This document shows, in pieces, positions 50,346-58,246 of a DNA stretch of 64,000 nt. This DNA is from an uncultured Saprospiraceae bacterium. GTDB lineage: Bacteria > Bacteroidota > Bacteroidia > Chitinophagales > Saprospiraceae. Numbering within the stretch: position 1 is the stretch's first letter; each line of letters begins with the position of its first letter. The notes under the pieces were generated by a model. It did not search any database, was not told where the DNA came from, and worked only from the letters and a program-made list of their open reading frames with translations. The stretch is taken from assembly GCA_937951615.1 (NCBI GenBank), contig CALFBH010000041.1, positions 248,001 through 312,000 of the forward strand. The letters are read 5' to 3'. Both the position numbers and the translations under genes were made by a program.

Positions 50346-50999
50346 TCATTCTTCCAACAAACACCAACCTCCTACTGTAGTAAATGGAGGAGTGTCGCTA
50401 AAGAATGCGCGATGGCTTACATGTAAATATTCATCATAAATCAAATAACCATCCAACTCAAGCCAGGGTTCACAGGAAACAACCGTCTTTTCTTGCTGCC
50501 TGATCTCTCCAATTTCAAATAAAGGCAGATAAGCAATATCGTTCCCAACGAATATTATATTGTCATTATCCGTTAAAAGACAGCCATCTTGCTGCAAAGT
50601 AATATCGTGTACAGGATTGATACGGAGCGTGTCATTATCATAAAAGTAAAACAATTGCGACTGCAATCTTTCAGGCAGCAAAACCCCTTCGGCAATCCTG
50701 CTAACAGGATACTGCTCAGCTGGAGTTTCTGCATCGAACGTAGGTGAATATTCCGTCAGCGATTCATGCAACAAAAGGTCTGATGTCGTTCCTCTCACCT
50801 CCAAAACTAAGGTATCGCCTGTCCATTCAAAACTGCTTACATCCGAACAGTCATCTATGCGATATGCGCGATAAAAAGATTTTTGTCCAACTTTCAAATT
50901 GGAAAAATCGACCTGAGTAGATCCTGGGTCAATTGTATCATCTTGCTTGCAAGCAGTCAACAGCATAAGCCCTACCATAAAGAACAATAGTTTTTTCAT
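50346..50999 (-). CDS. Hypothetical lipoprotein
   Basis: The 217-residue product has a lipoprotein signal (MKKLLFFMVGLMLLTACKQD, Cys17). The mature part is beta-rich (SNLKVGQKSFYRAYRIDD, TGDTLVLEVRGTTSDLLLHE, PVHDITLQQDGCLLTDNDNI) with several Cys. I recognise no family motif. The composition and the signal suggest a surface or periplasmic protein. It lies upstream of alkB on the same strand, but the dyad between them argues against simple co-transcription. Confidence 0.72.
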   Translation of the reverse strand: MKKLLFFMVGLMLLTACKQDDTIDPGSTQVDFSNLKVGQKSFYRAYRIDDCSDVSSFEWTGDTLVLEVRGTTSDLLLHESLTEYSPTFDAETPAEQYPVSRIAEGVLLPERLQSQLFYFYDNDTLRINPVHDITLQQDGCLLTDNDNIIFVGNDIAYLPLFEIGEIRQQEKTVVSCEPWLELDGYLIYDEYLHVSHRAFFSDTPPFTTVGGWCLLEE

Positions 51000-51253
51000 A
51001 ATATATTATTTGGTGTGATTAAAAACAAAAAAAATAACGGCGTAATCTTGGATAGTCCATTTTTTCCTTGTTCCTTTAAAATTGAAATGTAAAAGCACAT
51101 TTCATTAAAAAAGACATTAGTAAAAGCAACAAAGGTTGGGTATCAGTCAAATATTCGGGTAAGATGTAGCTACGCTGTTTTCTATTTTCTCTGTTTTTTA
51201 CAAAAAGCAGGAAAAATATCTCTCAGGTATAACAGACTTCTCAATTTTATACC

Positions 51254-51261
51254 TATATTTG
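51254..51261 (+). promoter_or_regulatory. TAnnTTTG promoter element for rpmI-rplT
   Basis: TATATTTG lies 27 bp before the rpmI ATG. A separate promoter here agrees with the absence of an upstream infC gene; the 290-bp gap before it holds nothing else I can identify. Confidence 0.6.
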
Positions 51262-51288
51262 CAGCCGCTTTCATAAAAATATTATGCA

Positions 51289-51483
51289 ATGCCAAAGATG
51301 AAGACTCATTCCGGGACAAAGAAACGGTTCAAAGTGACCGGGTCCGGGAAGTTGAAAAGAAAAAGAACAGGTAAACGTCACTTGCTGCGCAAGAAGACTA
51401 AAAAGGCCAAACTCAGACTGCGTCATGCAGGTCTTGTGAGTAAAGTCGACACGCCTCGTTTGAAAAAATTATTAGGTATTTAA
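51289..51483 (+). CDS. rpmI: Ribosomal protein bL35
   Basis: The 64-residue, strongly basic product starts MPKMKTHSGTKKRFKVTGSG and continues KLKRKRTGKRHLLRKKTKK, the universal bL35 sequence (PKMKTxxxxxKRFKxTGxGKxKR...H). The length is exactly typical. It is a 50S subunit protein. rplT follows 12 bp later, as in nearly all bacteria, but infC, which normally precedes it, is absent. Confidence 0.98.
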   Translation: MPKMKTHSGTKKRFKVTGSGKLKRKRTGKRHLLRKKTKKAKLRLRHAGLVSKVDTPRLKKLLGI

Positions 51484-51495
51484 ACAAGATAAGTA

Positions 51496-51840
51496 ATGCC
51501 ACGTTCGACCAATAACGTCGCCTCTCGTAGGAGACGTAAAAAAATAATGAAGCAGGCCAGAGGCTACTTCGGTGCACGTAGTAAAGTCTATACAGTTGCC
51601 AAAAACGCTGTAGAGAAAGGACTACAATACGCTTACGAGCATCGCAAGAACAAAAAGCGCGAATTTCGCCGCCTATGGATTGCCCGTATCAATGCTGCCT
51701 GTCGTGCTGAGGGTATGAGCTATTCACAGTTCATACACAAGCTCACTGCTTCCGGTGTAGAAGTCAATCGTAAAGTTCTAGCCGATTTGGCGATGAACCA
51801 GCCCGCTGCCTTCAAAGCTATCGTTGATTCGGTAAAGTAA
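51496..51840 (+). CDS. rplT: Ribosomal protein bL20
   Basis: The 114-residue basic product starts [20 protein letters not shown] and has [40 protein letters not shown] and [17 protein letters not shown], all bL20 signatures. It is an early 50S assembly protein and, in some bacteria, autorepresses the operon; with only a short leader before rpmI no leader structure of that kind is seen. A strong terminator follows 23 bp after the stop. Confidence 0.98.
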   Translation: MPRSTNNVASRRRRKKIMKQARGYFGARSKVYTVAKNAVEKGLQYAYEHRKNKKREFRRLWIARINAACRAEGMSYSQFIHKLTASGVEVNRKVLADLAMNQPAAFKAIVDSVK

Positions 51841-51863
51841 TTCCTTCTAACCTAAGATGGGAC

Positions 51864-51894
51864 GGGGAAATGATGTATATCATTTCCCCTTTTT
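51864..51894 (+). terminator. Intrinsic terminator of rpmI-rplT
   Basis: GGGGAAATGAT (51864-51874) pairs perfectly with ATCATTTCCCC (51879-51889) and is followed by TTTTT. It also faces the converging ATPase gene. Confidence 0.95.
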
Positions 51895-51902
51895 ACGTTA
51901 TA

Positions 51903-53333
51903 TTACTGCTCAAATAAAGCCTCCATTTCCAAACTGTTCTGCACCAAACTAGCATGCTTGTTTTGCTTCAGCCCAAAAGTGGTCATAAATGTCAAAAACA
52001 GCGCCTTTGATGTTCCCGCTTCCTGCCTGAAGGTAGCGAGTTTATGACGAAGATTTTCAGCATAGCTTTTATTGATAACATAAGGCGACTCTGAGAATTT
52101 AATCTCACAAATATTGATGACCCGATCCCGCCGGTCTATGATTAAATCTATTTGCGCACCATCCTTCGATTCTTTGCTTCTCCAAGCAGAAATTTCTGTA
52201 TAAATTCCTTGTATACCCAATTGTTTTTTAATCTGTTCAATGTGGTAAAAACAAATGTGCTCAAAAGCATAGCCGCTCCAGGCACGCCATTTTGGACTAT
52301 CTATCTGCGTCAGCCAAATACCTGTACCAAAGGCTTTGCGATTCGCTACAAATTTTAAATAAAATAAAGAATATGGGTCTGTAAGTTGATAGAGGCTGTC
52401 CCGCTTTTTCTTCCCAAAGGGAATATATTTTTTAATAAAACCACACTGTTCCAATTCTTCCAATATATTGGTAAACGTTCCTCCATTGGGCAGACCTGTT
52501 GCATCTAATAATTCGCTTCTTGACATCCCCTTTGACCGTTCAGCTAATTTCTGAATAATACCAACATGTCGTTCATGCTTTTTAAATAATGAGCGATATA
52601 AATTAGGAAACTCTCCTCTTAACATACCATCTTCGTGAAAAAACATCCTATCTATGTTCTGTGCAATACTCTCTTCGACCTCAATATTCTCAAGATAGAA
52701 TGGTACACCTCCCATAGCCATATATAATTGAACAATCTGGTAACGATCATAAGCCCCTCCTTTGGTCTGGAGAAAGGTCTCCGTTTCTGCTAAATTAAAT
52801 GGTTTTAGATGCATTCTGGCTGTTACGCGGTTGTGAAGTCCTCCATGATGATTAATCAATTCGCTGATCATCCATGAAGTAGCTGAGCCGCAGACAATCA
52901 GTAAAATATCGTCGCGATGAAATGCCCAACTATTCCAAAAATGTTCCAAAGCTGTGATAAATTCCGACTTAGGTGTGTCTAGCCAAGGCAGTTCATCAAT
53001 AAAAATAACTTTGCGACCAATAGCTTGTTTTTCCAGATAGCTTATTAATAATTGAAAAGCAGCAAACCAGGATGTCGGTACTTCCATTGCTTCTTGTTCA
53101 GGCAAAAATCGAGTAAGCGTAGCATGAAAATTAATCAATTGCCCACGAGTATTAGATTTTGACAAACCAGTCAAGTGAAAACTATAATTCCCGCCAAATA
53201 TTTCTTTAATCAAAAAAGTCTTACCAACTCGCCGCCTTCCATACACGGCAACAAATTCCGATTTTTTACTTTGGTATAATTTATCAAAAACAGCGATTTC
53301 TTTTTTTCGCCCTGTAATATTTCCATGTGGCAT
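51903..53333 (-). CDS. Archaeal-type AAA ATPase with DUF234 nuclease-like domain
   Basis: The 476-residue product has an N-terminal ATPase domain of the PF01637 family: ITGRKKEIAVFDKLY, Walker A VAVYGRRRVGKTFLIKEIFG (about 29-48), Walker B KVIFIDELPWLDT (about 109-121), and LLIVCGSATSWMISE. A winged-helix region follows (about 285-325: GMSRSELLDATGLPNGGTFT), then a C-terminal DUF234-like domain with QIDLIIDRRDRVINICEIKFSE (about 405-426), a PD-(D/E)XK-type D...E-x-K core. The family is sporadically distributed and the function is unknown. It is a distant analogue of the AAA_14/DUF4143 gene at 12.9 kb. Confidence 0.88.
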   Translation of the reverse strand: MPHGNITGRKKEIAVFDKLYQSKKSEFVAVYGRRRVGKTFLIKEIFGGNYSFHLTGLSKSNTRGQLINFHATLTRFLPEQEAMEVPTSWFAAFQLLISYLEKQAIGRKVIFIDELPWLDTPKSEFITALEHFWNSWAFHRDDILLIVCGSATSWMISELINHHGGLHNRVTARMHLKPFNLAETETFLQTKGGAYDRYQIVQLYMAMGGVPFYLENIEVEESIAQNIDRMFFHEDGMLRGEFPNLYRSLFKKHERHVGIIQKLAERSKGMSRSELLDATGLPNGGTFTNILEELEQCGFIKKYIPFGKKKRDSLYQLTDPYSLFYLKFVANRKAFGTGIWLTQIDSPKWRAWSGYAFEHICFYHIEQIKKQLGIQGIYTEISAWRSKESKDGAQIDLIIDRRDRVINICEIKFSESPYVINKSYAENLRHKLATFRQEAGTSKALFLTFMTTFGLKQNKHASLVQNSLEMEALFEQ

Positions 53334-53360
53334 ATTTTATTGCTTTGGGTTAAAAATAAA

Positions 53361-53459
53361 GACTTATAGCTGATTATGCAAGCATAATCAGCTATAAGTC
53401 TATTTTAAAACCCACTTATAGCTGATTATTGCTCAACAATCAGCTATAAGTGGGTTTTT
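53361..53459. terminator. Two tandem hairpins sharing one core, terminator region
   Basis: Hairpin 1 (53361-53400) and hairpin 2 (53407-53458) both use arms containing ACTTATAGCTGATT and its complement; hairpin 2 adds AAAACCC/GGGTTTT at its base with a T-run. On the minus strand they follow the Omp28-like gene by 40-130 bp. The arms are interchangeable, so several alternative folds are possible. Confidence 0.8.
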
Positions 53460-53496
53460 ATTGTTCAATAGTGTCAGGCTGGAAGCCTGAAGTACT

Positions 53497-54573
53497 TTAA
53501 TGCACGACTAATTTCCCAAGCGCCCGTCCTTTATCCGTTTCTATCAGTACTAGAAAGATGCCTTTGCCTAGTTCATTTGTTTGAATATACATGTCTTGTT
53601 GTAGAGATTCATTAGTAGAAAAAACGACACGTCCTGCTACATCATGTATCTCAAGGCTACGCGGTAGTCCTATGGATTCTGGACTAGAAATACGCACCAC
53701 GTCTGTTGCCGGATTGGGATAAATATTGAGCTGTTCTGTGAGTTGGTCAGGATCTTCGACAGCTACTAAGGTCATGTCGCTGAAATCCAGAATGCCGGAA
53801 TTGAGCAAGGCTCTTTCACCAGCATTTGTGCCATAATTGGCTACTGAGCCAATTAGTCTGACCTCATTTTCATCAATTTCCTGCGGTAAAGTAAAACTGA
53901 AAGATTGCGTAATGGACTCGCCAGCATTCACGCTAGCCGGCACACTGCCTTCTAGTCCCAAATACCCTAATGGTAATGCACGGAGTACATGTTTGTGCTC
54001 ATAGCCAACGATAGGATTGCCCAAGCCTTCAAGTGGACTTCCTGCAACACTGTTGTAATAATTGGCCTGATTATATGCTGCGCCTCCAGTGACTGTTTCT
54101 TCTGTCACATAGAGCAAAAATCGCATGTCACCTGAGACTGCATCTGCAAAGTCAGCCGTCAATGTACCAGATATTTCGCGGGTATTGGCATTATAATCAG
54201 CCGTAATATTCATCGCCAAAGGAGCAGAAGTCGATAATTGGTCTAAGACAAAATTCTGCATATTTGCCGTGCTGACAACTTCTAAGGATTGTCCGTCAAA
54301 CAAGACCCGATCTACCATATAAGTAGGTGTCCCCCAAGAACCAAATTCACTTGCAATATCATTATTGAATGACATAGGATCGCCAGCTACATGTACATAA
54401 ATACCAAAAACCTGTCCCGGATAATCATCGATAAAAGTTTGTACCCTCAAGGCACCGTTAGGACAATTTCCACAGCCCGTTCTGGTGAATTTTTCAACTA
54501 GTACGACTTTATCGTTTTGCGACCAACCAGGAATAGAACAAAATAATAGAAGTATAAGATAGATGTTTTTCAT
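53497..54573 (-). CDS. Omp28-related secreted protein with thioredoxin-like motif and T9SS sorting domain
   Basis: I chose ATG 54573 (MKNIYLILLLFCSIPGWSQ), which yields a clean signal peptide. The roughly 358-residue product begins the mature part with VVLVEKFTRTGCGNCPNGAL, the Omp28/thioredoxin-like motif with CGNC at about 33-36, then GIYVHVAGDP and WGTPTYMVDR (cis-Pro region). Residues 130-275 are beta-rich. The C-terminus (about 283-358) is a type A sorting domain: IYPNPATDVVRI, EIHDVAGRVVF, GKGIFLVLIETDKG. It is probably a surface-exposed or secreted redox-like protein; the function is unproven. Confidence 0.87.
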   Translation of the reverse strand: MKNIYLILLLFCSIPGWSQNDKVVLVEKFTRTGCGNCPNGALRVQTFIDDYPGQVFGIYVHVAGDPMSFNNDIASEFGSWGTPTYMVDRVLFDGQSLEVVSTANMQNFVLDQLSTSAPLAMNITADYNANTREISGTLTADFADAVSGDMRFLLYVTEETVTGGAAYNQANYYNSVAGSPLEGLGNPIVGYEHKHVLRALPLGYLGLEGSVPASVNAGESITQSFSFTLPQEIDENEVRLIGSVANYGTNAGERALLNSGILDFSDMTLVAVEDPDQLTEQLNIYPNPATDVVRISSPESIGLPRSLEIHDVAGRVVFSTNESLQQDMYIQTNELGKGIFLVLIETDKGRALGKLVVH

Positions 54574-54609
54574 TTGAAATGAGTTTTTACATTGTGAAAT
54601 ATTGAACAT

Positions 54610-54617
54610 CAAATATA
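54610..54617 (-). promoter_or_regulatory. TAnnTTTG promoter element for the Omp28-like gene
   Basis: The plus-strand CAAATATA is TATATTTG on the coding strand, 36 bp from the chosen ATG. It lies within the 5' extension of the longest open frame, which supports the shorter start. Confidence 0.5.
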
Positions 54618-54738
54618 CAATACATTTAGTTCAAAAACCGTCAGTTTAAAGACATTACGTGACATCGGTGGGAGTGGCAGTTTCAGTGGCAGTGGCAATA
54701 AATAGTTTTCCATTCATTCATTCAATATCAGTCGCGTA

Positions 54739-55296
54739 TCAGTCTTGCTGCTTGATATAGGTACGGTCAACGGAATCGGTCAGCCAGACTTTATTTTCTG
54801 AAAGGAAAAATTCTATTCCTGCTTCGTGCATTTTACCAGCTAGAATGTTGAGTATGATTGGTTTTCCATGTCTTTGCCCTACGCGTAGCGCAGTTTCTTT
54901 ATCCTCCGATAAATGCACGTGCTGGCGGCTGCCTTTAATCAATCCTTTTTCAAAAATAGAGGTCAGGTTTTTCGTTGCTGTGCCGTGGTATAAAATTTCG
55001 GGAGGCTGCTGTGGTGTGAGTTGCAGGTCAATTTCGATGGAATGTCCCTGGCTGGCGCGTATTTTTGTTTGGTCTTCATTGAAAGCGTAGCGTTTTTTAT
55101 CATTGGTCGCTACAACATGTTCAAGTCGGTCAAAATCAATCTTGATGCCTTTGCTTGCTATTTTTTTCAATAGCTCTTCGACATTTGCCCAGCCTGCTTC
55201 GTCTAGTTTCAAGTCAATACGCTCAGGTGCGTGGCGCAGTACCAGGCTCAAAAATTTGCTAATCCGTTTGTCGGATAGTGGTTTATTAGATTTCAT
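54739..55296 (-). CDS. kptA: RNA 2'-phosphotransferase (KptA/Tpt1)
   Basis: I chose ATG 55296 (MKSNKPLSDKRISKFLSLVL); the upstream frame extension is repeat and promoter DNA. The roughly 185-residue product has the KptA pattern: KFLSLVLRHAPE (first Arg-His of the active site), DEAGWANVEELL, LYHGTATKNLTSIFEKGLIKGSRQHVHLSED split over the NAD+ site (His, Arg and His residues), and ALRVGQRHGKPIIL. In yeast Tpt1 removes the 2'-phosphate left by tRNA splicing, using NAD+. Bacteria lack that splicing pathway, so the natural substrate here is unknown. Confidence 0.92.
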   Translation of the reverse strand: MKSNKPLSDKRISKFLSLVLRHAPERIDLKLDEAGWANVEELLKKIASKGIKIDFDRLEHVVATNDKKRYAFNEDQTKIRASQGHSIEIDLQLTPQQPPEILYHGTATKNLTSIFEKGLIKGSRQHVHLSEDKETALRVGQRHGKPIILNILAGKMHEAGIEFFLSENKVWLTDSVDRTYIKQQD

Positions 55297-55336
55297 ACGG
55301 CAATAACGTAGAATGACAACTGAAAAGTTCCAAGTC

Positions 55337-55512
55337 TTAGTACAATTTTTTTCTCGCAAAGACGCGAAGACGCAAAGGTCTTAATGCAATTTTTTTCTCG
55401 CAAAGACGCGAAGACGCAAAGGTCTTAGTACAATTTTTTCTCGCAAAGACGCGAAGGCGCAAAGGTCTTAATGCAATTTTTTTCTCGCAAAGACGCGAAG
55501 ACGCAAAGTTTT
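55337..55512. repeat. 43-44-bp tandem array (CGCAAAGACGCGAAG units) between divergent genes
   Basis: Four copies begin at 55353, 55397, 55440 and 55484. Each contains CTCGCAAAGACGCGAAGRCG followed by CAAAGGTCTTARTRCAATTT. The internal 8-bp periodicity is CGCAAAGA/CGCGAAGA. The array fills most of the space between kptA and the beta-helix gene, where both promoters must lie. Confidence 0.93.
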
Positions 55513-55573
55513 TTCCCTTTGTATTTATTTGTTTAAATTTACACAATAATTCATTTTTAAAAAAATACAAACA

Positions 55574-56851
55574 ATGAAAAAAATTCCATTTTATATGCTG
55601 CTTATCCTAGCTGGCACTACTTTTTTAGTGAGCTCTTGTAAGGATGACGATGATGTAAAACCCATCGAGCCTCTACATCAAACCGTTTACTTTGAGCCTG
55701 GCGCAACCACCGAAGCAGTGCAAGAAGCCTTGATTCTCATGGAACATGGTGATACCATCGACTTTGCAGCGGGTACTTTTAATTTTAATTCTACGCTTTC
55801 TTTGGATAGTAAGGACAGTGTTGTGATACGCGGTGCGGGCAGAGATGCGACTACCCTTTCTTTTGCCGACCAAAATGCTGGCGCAGAAGGGCTTTATATT
55901 ACCAATTGCGACTGGTTTCTGATTAAGGATATGACGGTGGCTGATGCTGTTGGAGATATTATCAAACTTAAGGATGGGAATGGTGTTTCTTTCCTCAATC
56001 TGAATACGGTTTATACTGGTCCAGTCAGTTCTGGTAATGGAGCTTACGCTTTATATCCAGTGACGTCCAGAAATGTTTTTATTGACAATTGTTATGTTCG
56101 GGGTGCTTCGGATGCTGGTATTTATGTTGGGCAAAGTGAAAAAGTTGTTGTCCGTAATTGTTTTGTAGAAGAAAATGTAGCCGGACTAGAAATAGAGAAT
56201 TGTATTGCAGCAGATGTGTATGATAATGAGGCTTATAATAATACGGGCGGTATTCTGGTCTTCGATTTGGCGAATTTGCCTGTCATTCCAAATGGTACGC
56301 AGTGTCGGGTGTATAATAATCTCATCCGTGAAAATGCGCATGCAAACTTTGCTCCGGGCGGTACAGTTGCAGACATCCCTCCTGGGACGGGCATTATGTT
56401 ATTGTCTTCTGATAATGTAGAAATTTTTGGCAATACCATTACCAATAATAATATCATGGGCATTGGCATCATCAGTATGGTGACTTTGGATGCACTGACA
56501 AGTGGCAACACGACTGATCCGAATTACGATTTATATACCTATAACACCTACATTCACGATAATAATATCCAGCGTACAACGGATTATCCAACTGACCTCA
56601 ATGATATGGGTGGACTTTTAGCCTCTTTGTATCAGAATGGCGATATTCCCGATATTGTGTATGATGGTGTGATTCCTCCTAGCGTCACCGACGACACGGA
56701 AGGTATTTGTATTCAAAATAACGGTAGTGCTACTTTTGTGGATTTGAATGTCCTCGGCGGTTTTGCTAATCAGCGTTATGATATGACGCCGCATGATTGC
56801 GCGCCTGCTTCTATTGAGCCTGTTGCGCTGAATGCGCCTGCTTATCAGTAG
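55574..56851 (+). CDS. Parallel beta-helix lipoprotein
   Basis: The 425-residue product has a lipoprotein signal (ILAGTTFLVSSCKDDDD, Cys22) followed by a poly-Asp patch. The mature part is a right-handed parallel beta helix (about 45-370) with repeated strand patterns: DTIDFAAGTFNFNSTLSL, SVVIRGAGRDATTLSF, DIIKLKDGNGVSFLNLN, NVFIDNCYVRGASDAGIYVG, VVVRNCFVEENVAGLEIEN. This resembles the beta_helix_1 family whose genes usually pair with a cytochrome-like partner (TIGR03805/TIGR03806); no such partner is adjacent here. It is probably a surface carbohydrate-binding or lyase-like protein. Confidence 0.82.
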   Translation: MKKIPFYMLLILAGTTFLVSSCKDDDDVKPIEPLHQTVYFEPGATTEAVQEALILMEHGDTIDFAAGTFNFNSTLSLDSKDSVVIRGAGRDATTLSFADQNAGAEGLYITNCDWFLIKDMTVADAVGDIIKLKDGNGVSFLNLNTVYTGPVSSGNGAYALYPVTSRNVFIDNCYVRGASDAGIYVGQSEKVVVRNCFVEENVAGLEIENCIAADVYDNEAYNNTGGILVFDLANLPVIPNGTQCRVYNNLIRENAHANFAPGGTVADIPPGTGIMLLSSDNVEIFGNTITNNNIMGIGIISMVTLDALTSGNTTDPNYDLYTYNTYIHDNNIQRTTDYPTDLNDMGGLLASLYQNGDIPDIVYDGVIPPSVTDDTEGICIQNNGSATFVDLNVLGGFANQRYDMTPHDCAPASIEPVALNAPAYQ

Positions 56852-56956
56852 TTTTTCTTTGTGTTGAAGTATTGATGTGTTGTCGTGTTGATGTCTTTTG
56901 GGCATTGATACGACAGCATTTTTTGCAAAAACACCATTGCAGAAAACAAAAAAAGA

Positions 56957-56988
56957 TGAATAAGACTTCAGCATCTTATTCACCTTTT
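56957..56988. terminator. Intrinsic terminator between convergent genes
   Basis: TGAATAAGA (56957-56965) pairs with TCTTATTCA (56974-56982), then CCTTTT. It is A-rich on the other side. It serves the beta-helix gene and possibly the converging methyltransferase gene. Confidence 0.75.
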
Positions 56989-57070
56989 AGTATTTAATTT
57001 CTACCTACCTATTAGAGGGAATGATTCAATTGCTCGGATAAAAATCACCCGCATATTGATATTGAAACTC

Positions 57071-57955
57071 CTACTCCCCAGGCTTCTCCGCATACACAAT
57101 ACAATGCTTACTCAGTCCCTGCACCAATGCTGGATACTGATAAAGACTGCCAATCATATTGCCGCGTTTGGCTGCTGTGTCGTAGGCGCGTTTTAGTCCT
57201 ATGGCGCGGATCATTTTATTGTGAAACAAACCTAGTTTTGCCCAGAATTTCATCATTCGGGCAGAGCGCATCACGTAGGGCGTCATGTCTTTGAGTTCTT
57301 CGTGGATAAATCCTGTGTTGCGTAGTTCTTCCATAAAACCTTCTGTGTAAGCCAGATCAGGCACTGCCCAGTTGTGTAGCCAGTTATGTAGGATTTCTGT
57401 CTCTTCTTTATTATATGTTGCTTTGGTAGAAAAGCCGTCGGACATGATAAGGCGACCGCCGGGTTTGAGTACCCGAAAGGCTTCTTTTATAAAATCGCGT
57501 TTATCAGGTGCATGGCAAACAGCTTCTACTGCCCAGACGACATCAAATGTGGCATCAGGGAAACCTGTTTTGGTAAAGTCTTTGACTTCAAATGAGACCA
57601 AATCGCTGACACCATGTTTTTTGGCATTTTCGCTTGCTACGCCAATTTGCTTTGCACTGAGCGTGATGCCTTTTGCCCGGCAGCCTCTTGTCCGTGCTAG
57701 GTAAACAGAGCTACCTCCTACTCCACAGCCAGCATCCAAGACATAATCTTTGTCTGTGATGGCAGCATGTATAGCCAATACTTCGTTTTGTTTTTGCAGG
57801 GCTTGTCCAAAATTTTTCACCCCGTCCATCCAAAAGCCATAATGCATGGCCATATTGTCATTCAGTTTCCAAATACGTTTGTACTGACTGATGGTATCAT
57901 CGTAATAATGGACAATTTCTTCTGGTGCGATAATATCGTTTTTCCTTAGCGACAT
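57071..57955 (-). CDS. Class I SAM-dependent methyltransferase
   Basis: The 294-residue product has SAM motif I VLDAGCGVGGSSVYLARTRG (about 65-84), post-I GITLSAKQIGVASENAKKHG, motif II region FDVVWAVEAVCHAPDKRDFI and motif III VLKPGGRLIMSDGFS. The N-terminus (YYDDTISQYKRIWKLNDNMAMHYGFWMDG) resembles methyltransferases of the tocopherol/sterol/cyclopropane-type group that act on lipid or quinone-like substrates. The exact substrate is unknown. A TAnnTTTG element is 25 bp upstream. Confidence 0.87.
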   Translation of the reverse strand: MSLRKNDIIAPEEIVHYYDDTISQYKRIWKLNDNMAMHYGFWMDGVKNFGQALQKQNEVLAIHAAITDKDYVLDAGCGVGGSSVYLARTRGCRAKGITLSAKQIGVASENAKKHGVSDLVSFEVKDFTKTGFPDATFDVVWAVEAVCHAPDKRDFIKEAFRVLKPGGRLIMSDGFSTKATYNKEETEILHNWLHNWAVPDLAYTEGFMEELRNTGFIHEELKDMTPYVMRSARMMKFWAKLGLFHNKMIRAIGLKRAYDTAAKRGNMIGSLYQYPALVQGLSKHCIVYAEKPGE

Positions 57956-57979
57956 AAGATTTAATGATTTTTGAAGGGC

Positions 57980-57987
57980 AAAGATAA
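57980..57987 (-). promoter_or_regulatory. TAnnTTTG promoter element for the methyltransferase gene
   Basis: The plus-strand CAAAGATA is TATCTTTG on the coding strand, 24 bp from the ATG at 57955. Confidence 0.55.
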
Positions 57988-58246
57988 GAAGTAAGGAGAG
58001 AATAAGGGAACATCGCCTCTATTCCAGCCATTTTTCCAGAAAAACAGTTAATTGACCTTGGCTTTTCACTTATCTTATAAAAGAATTTTGTCATTTCAAT
58101 AGGTCAGTTTATTAAAAACCTATATATTCATATTTTTATTTTTAGAAAGAGTAGCAACATATTCGGCATGATATTCGTTAAAATTAATACTTTGTAAAAA
58201 TAATGTCATAATTTGAATTAATTCTAGTGGCTGATTAAATTAAACA

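Noticed and set aside
55337-55570. A 77-codon minus-strand frame and a CRISPR-like look of the 43-44-bp array
   Set aside because: The copies differ only by scattered bases, have no unique spacers, and no cas genes are present; it is a plain tandem repeat.
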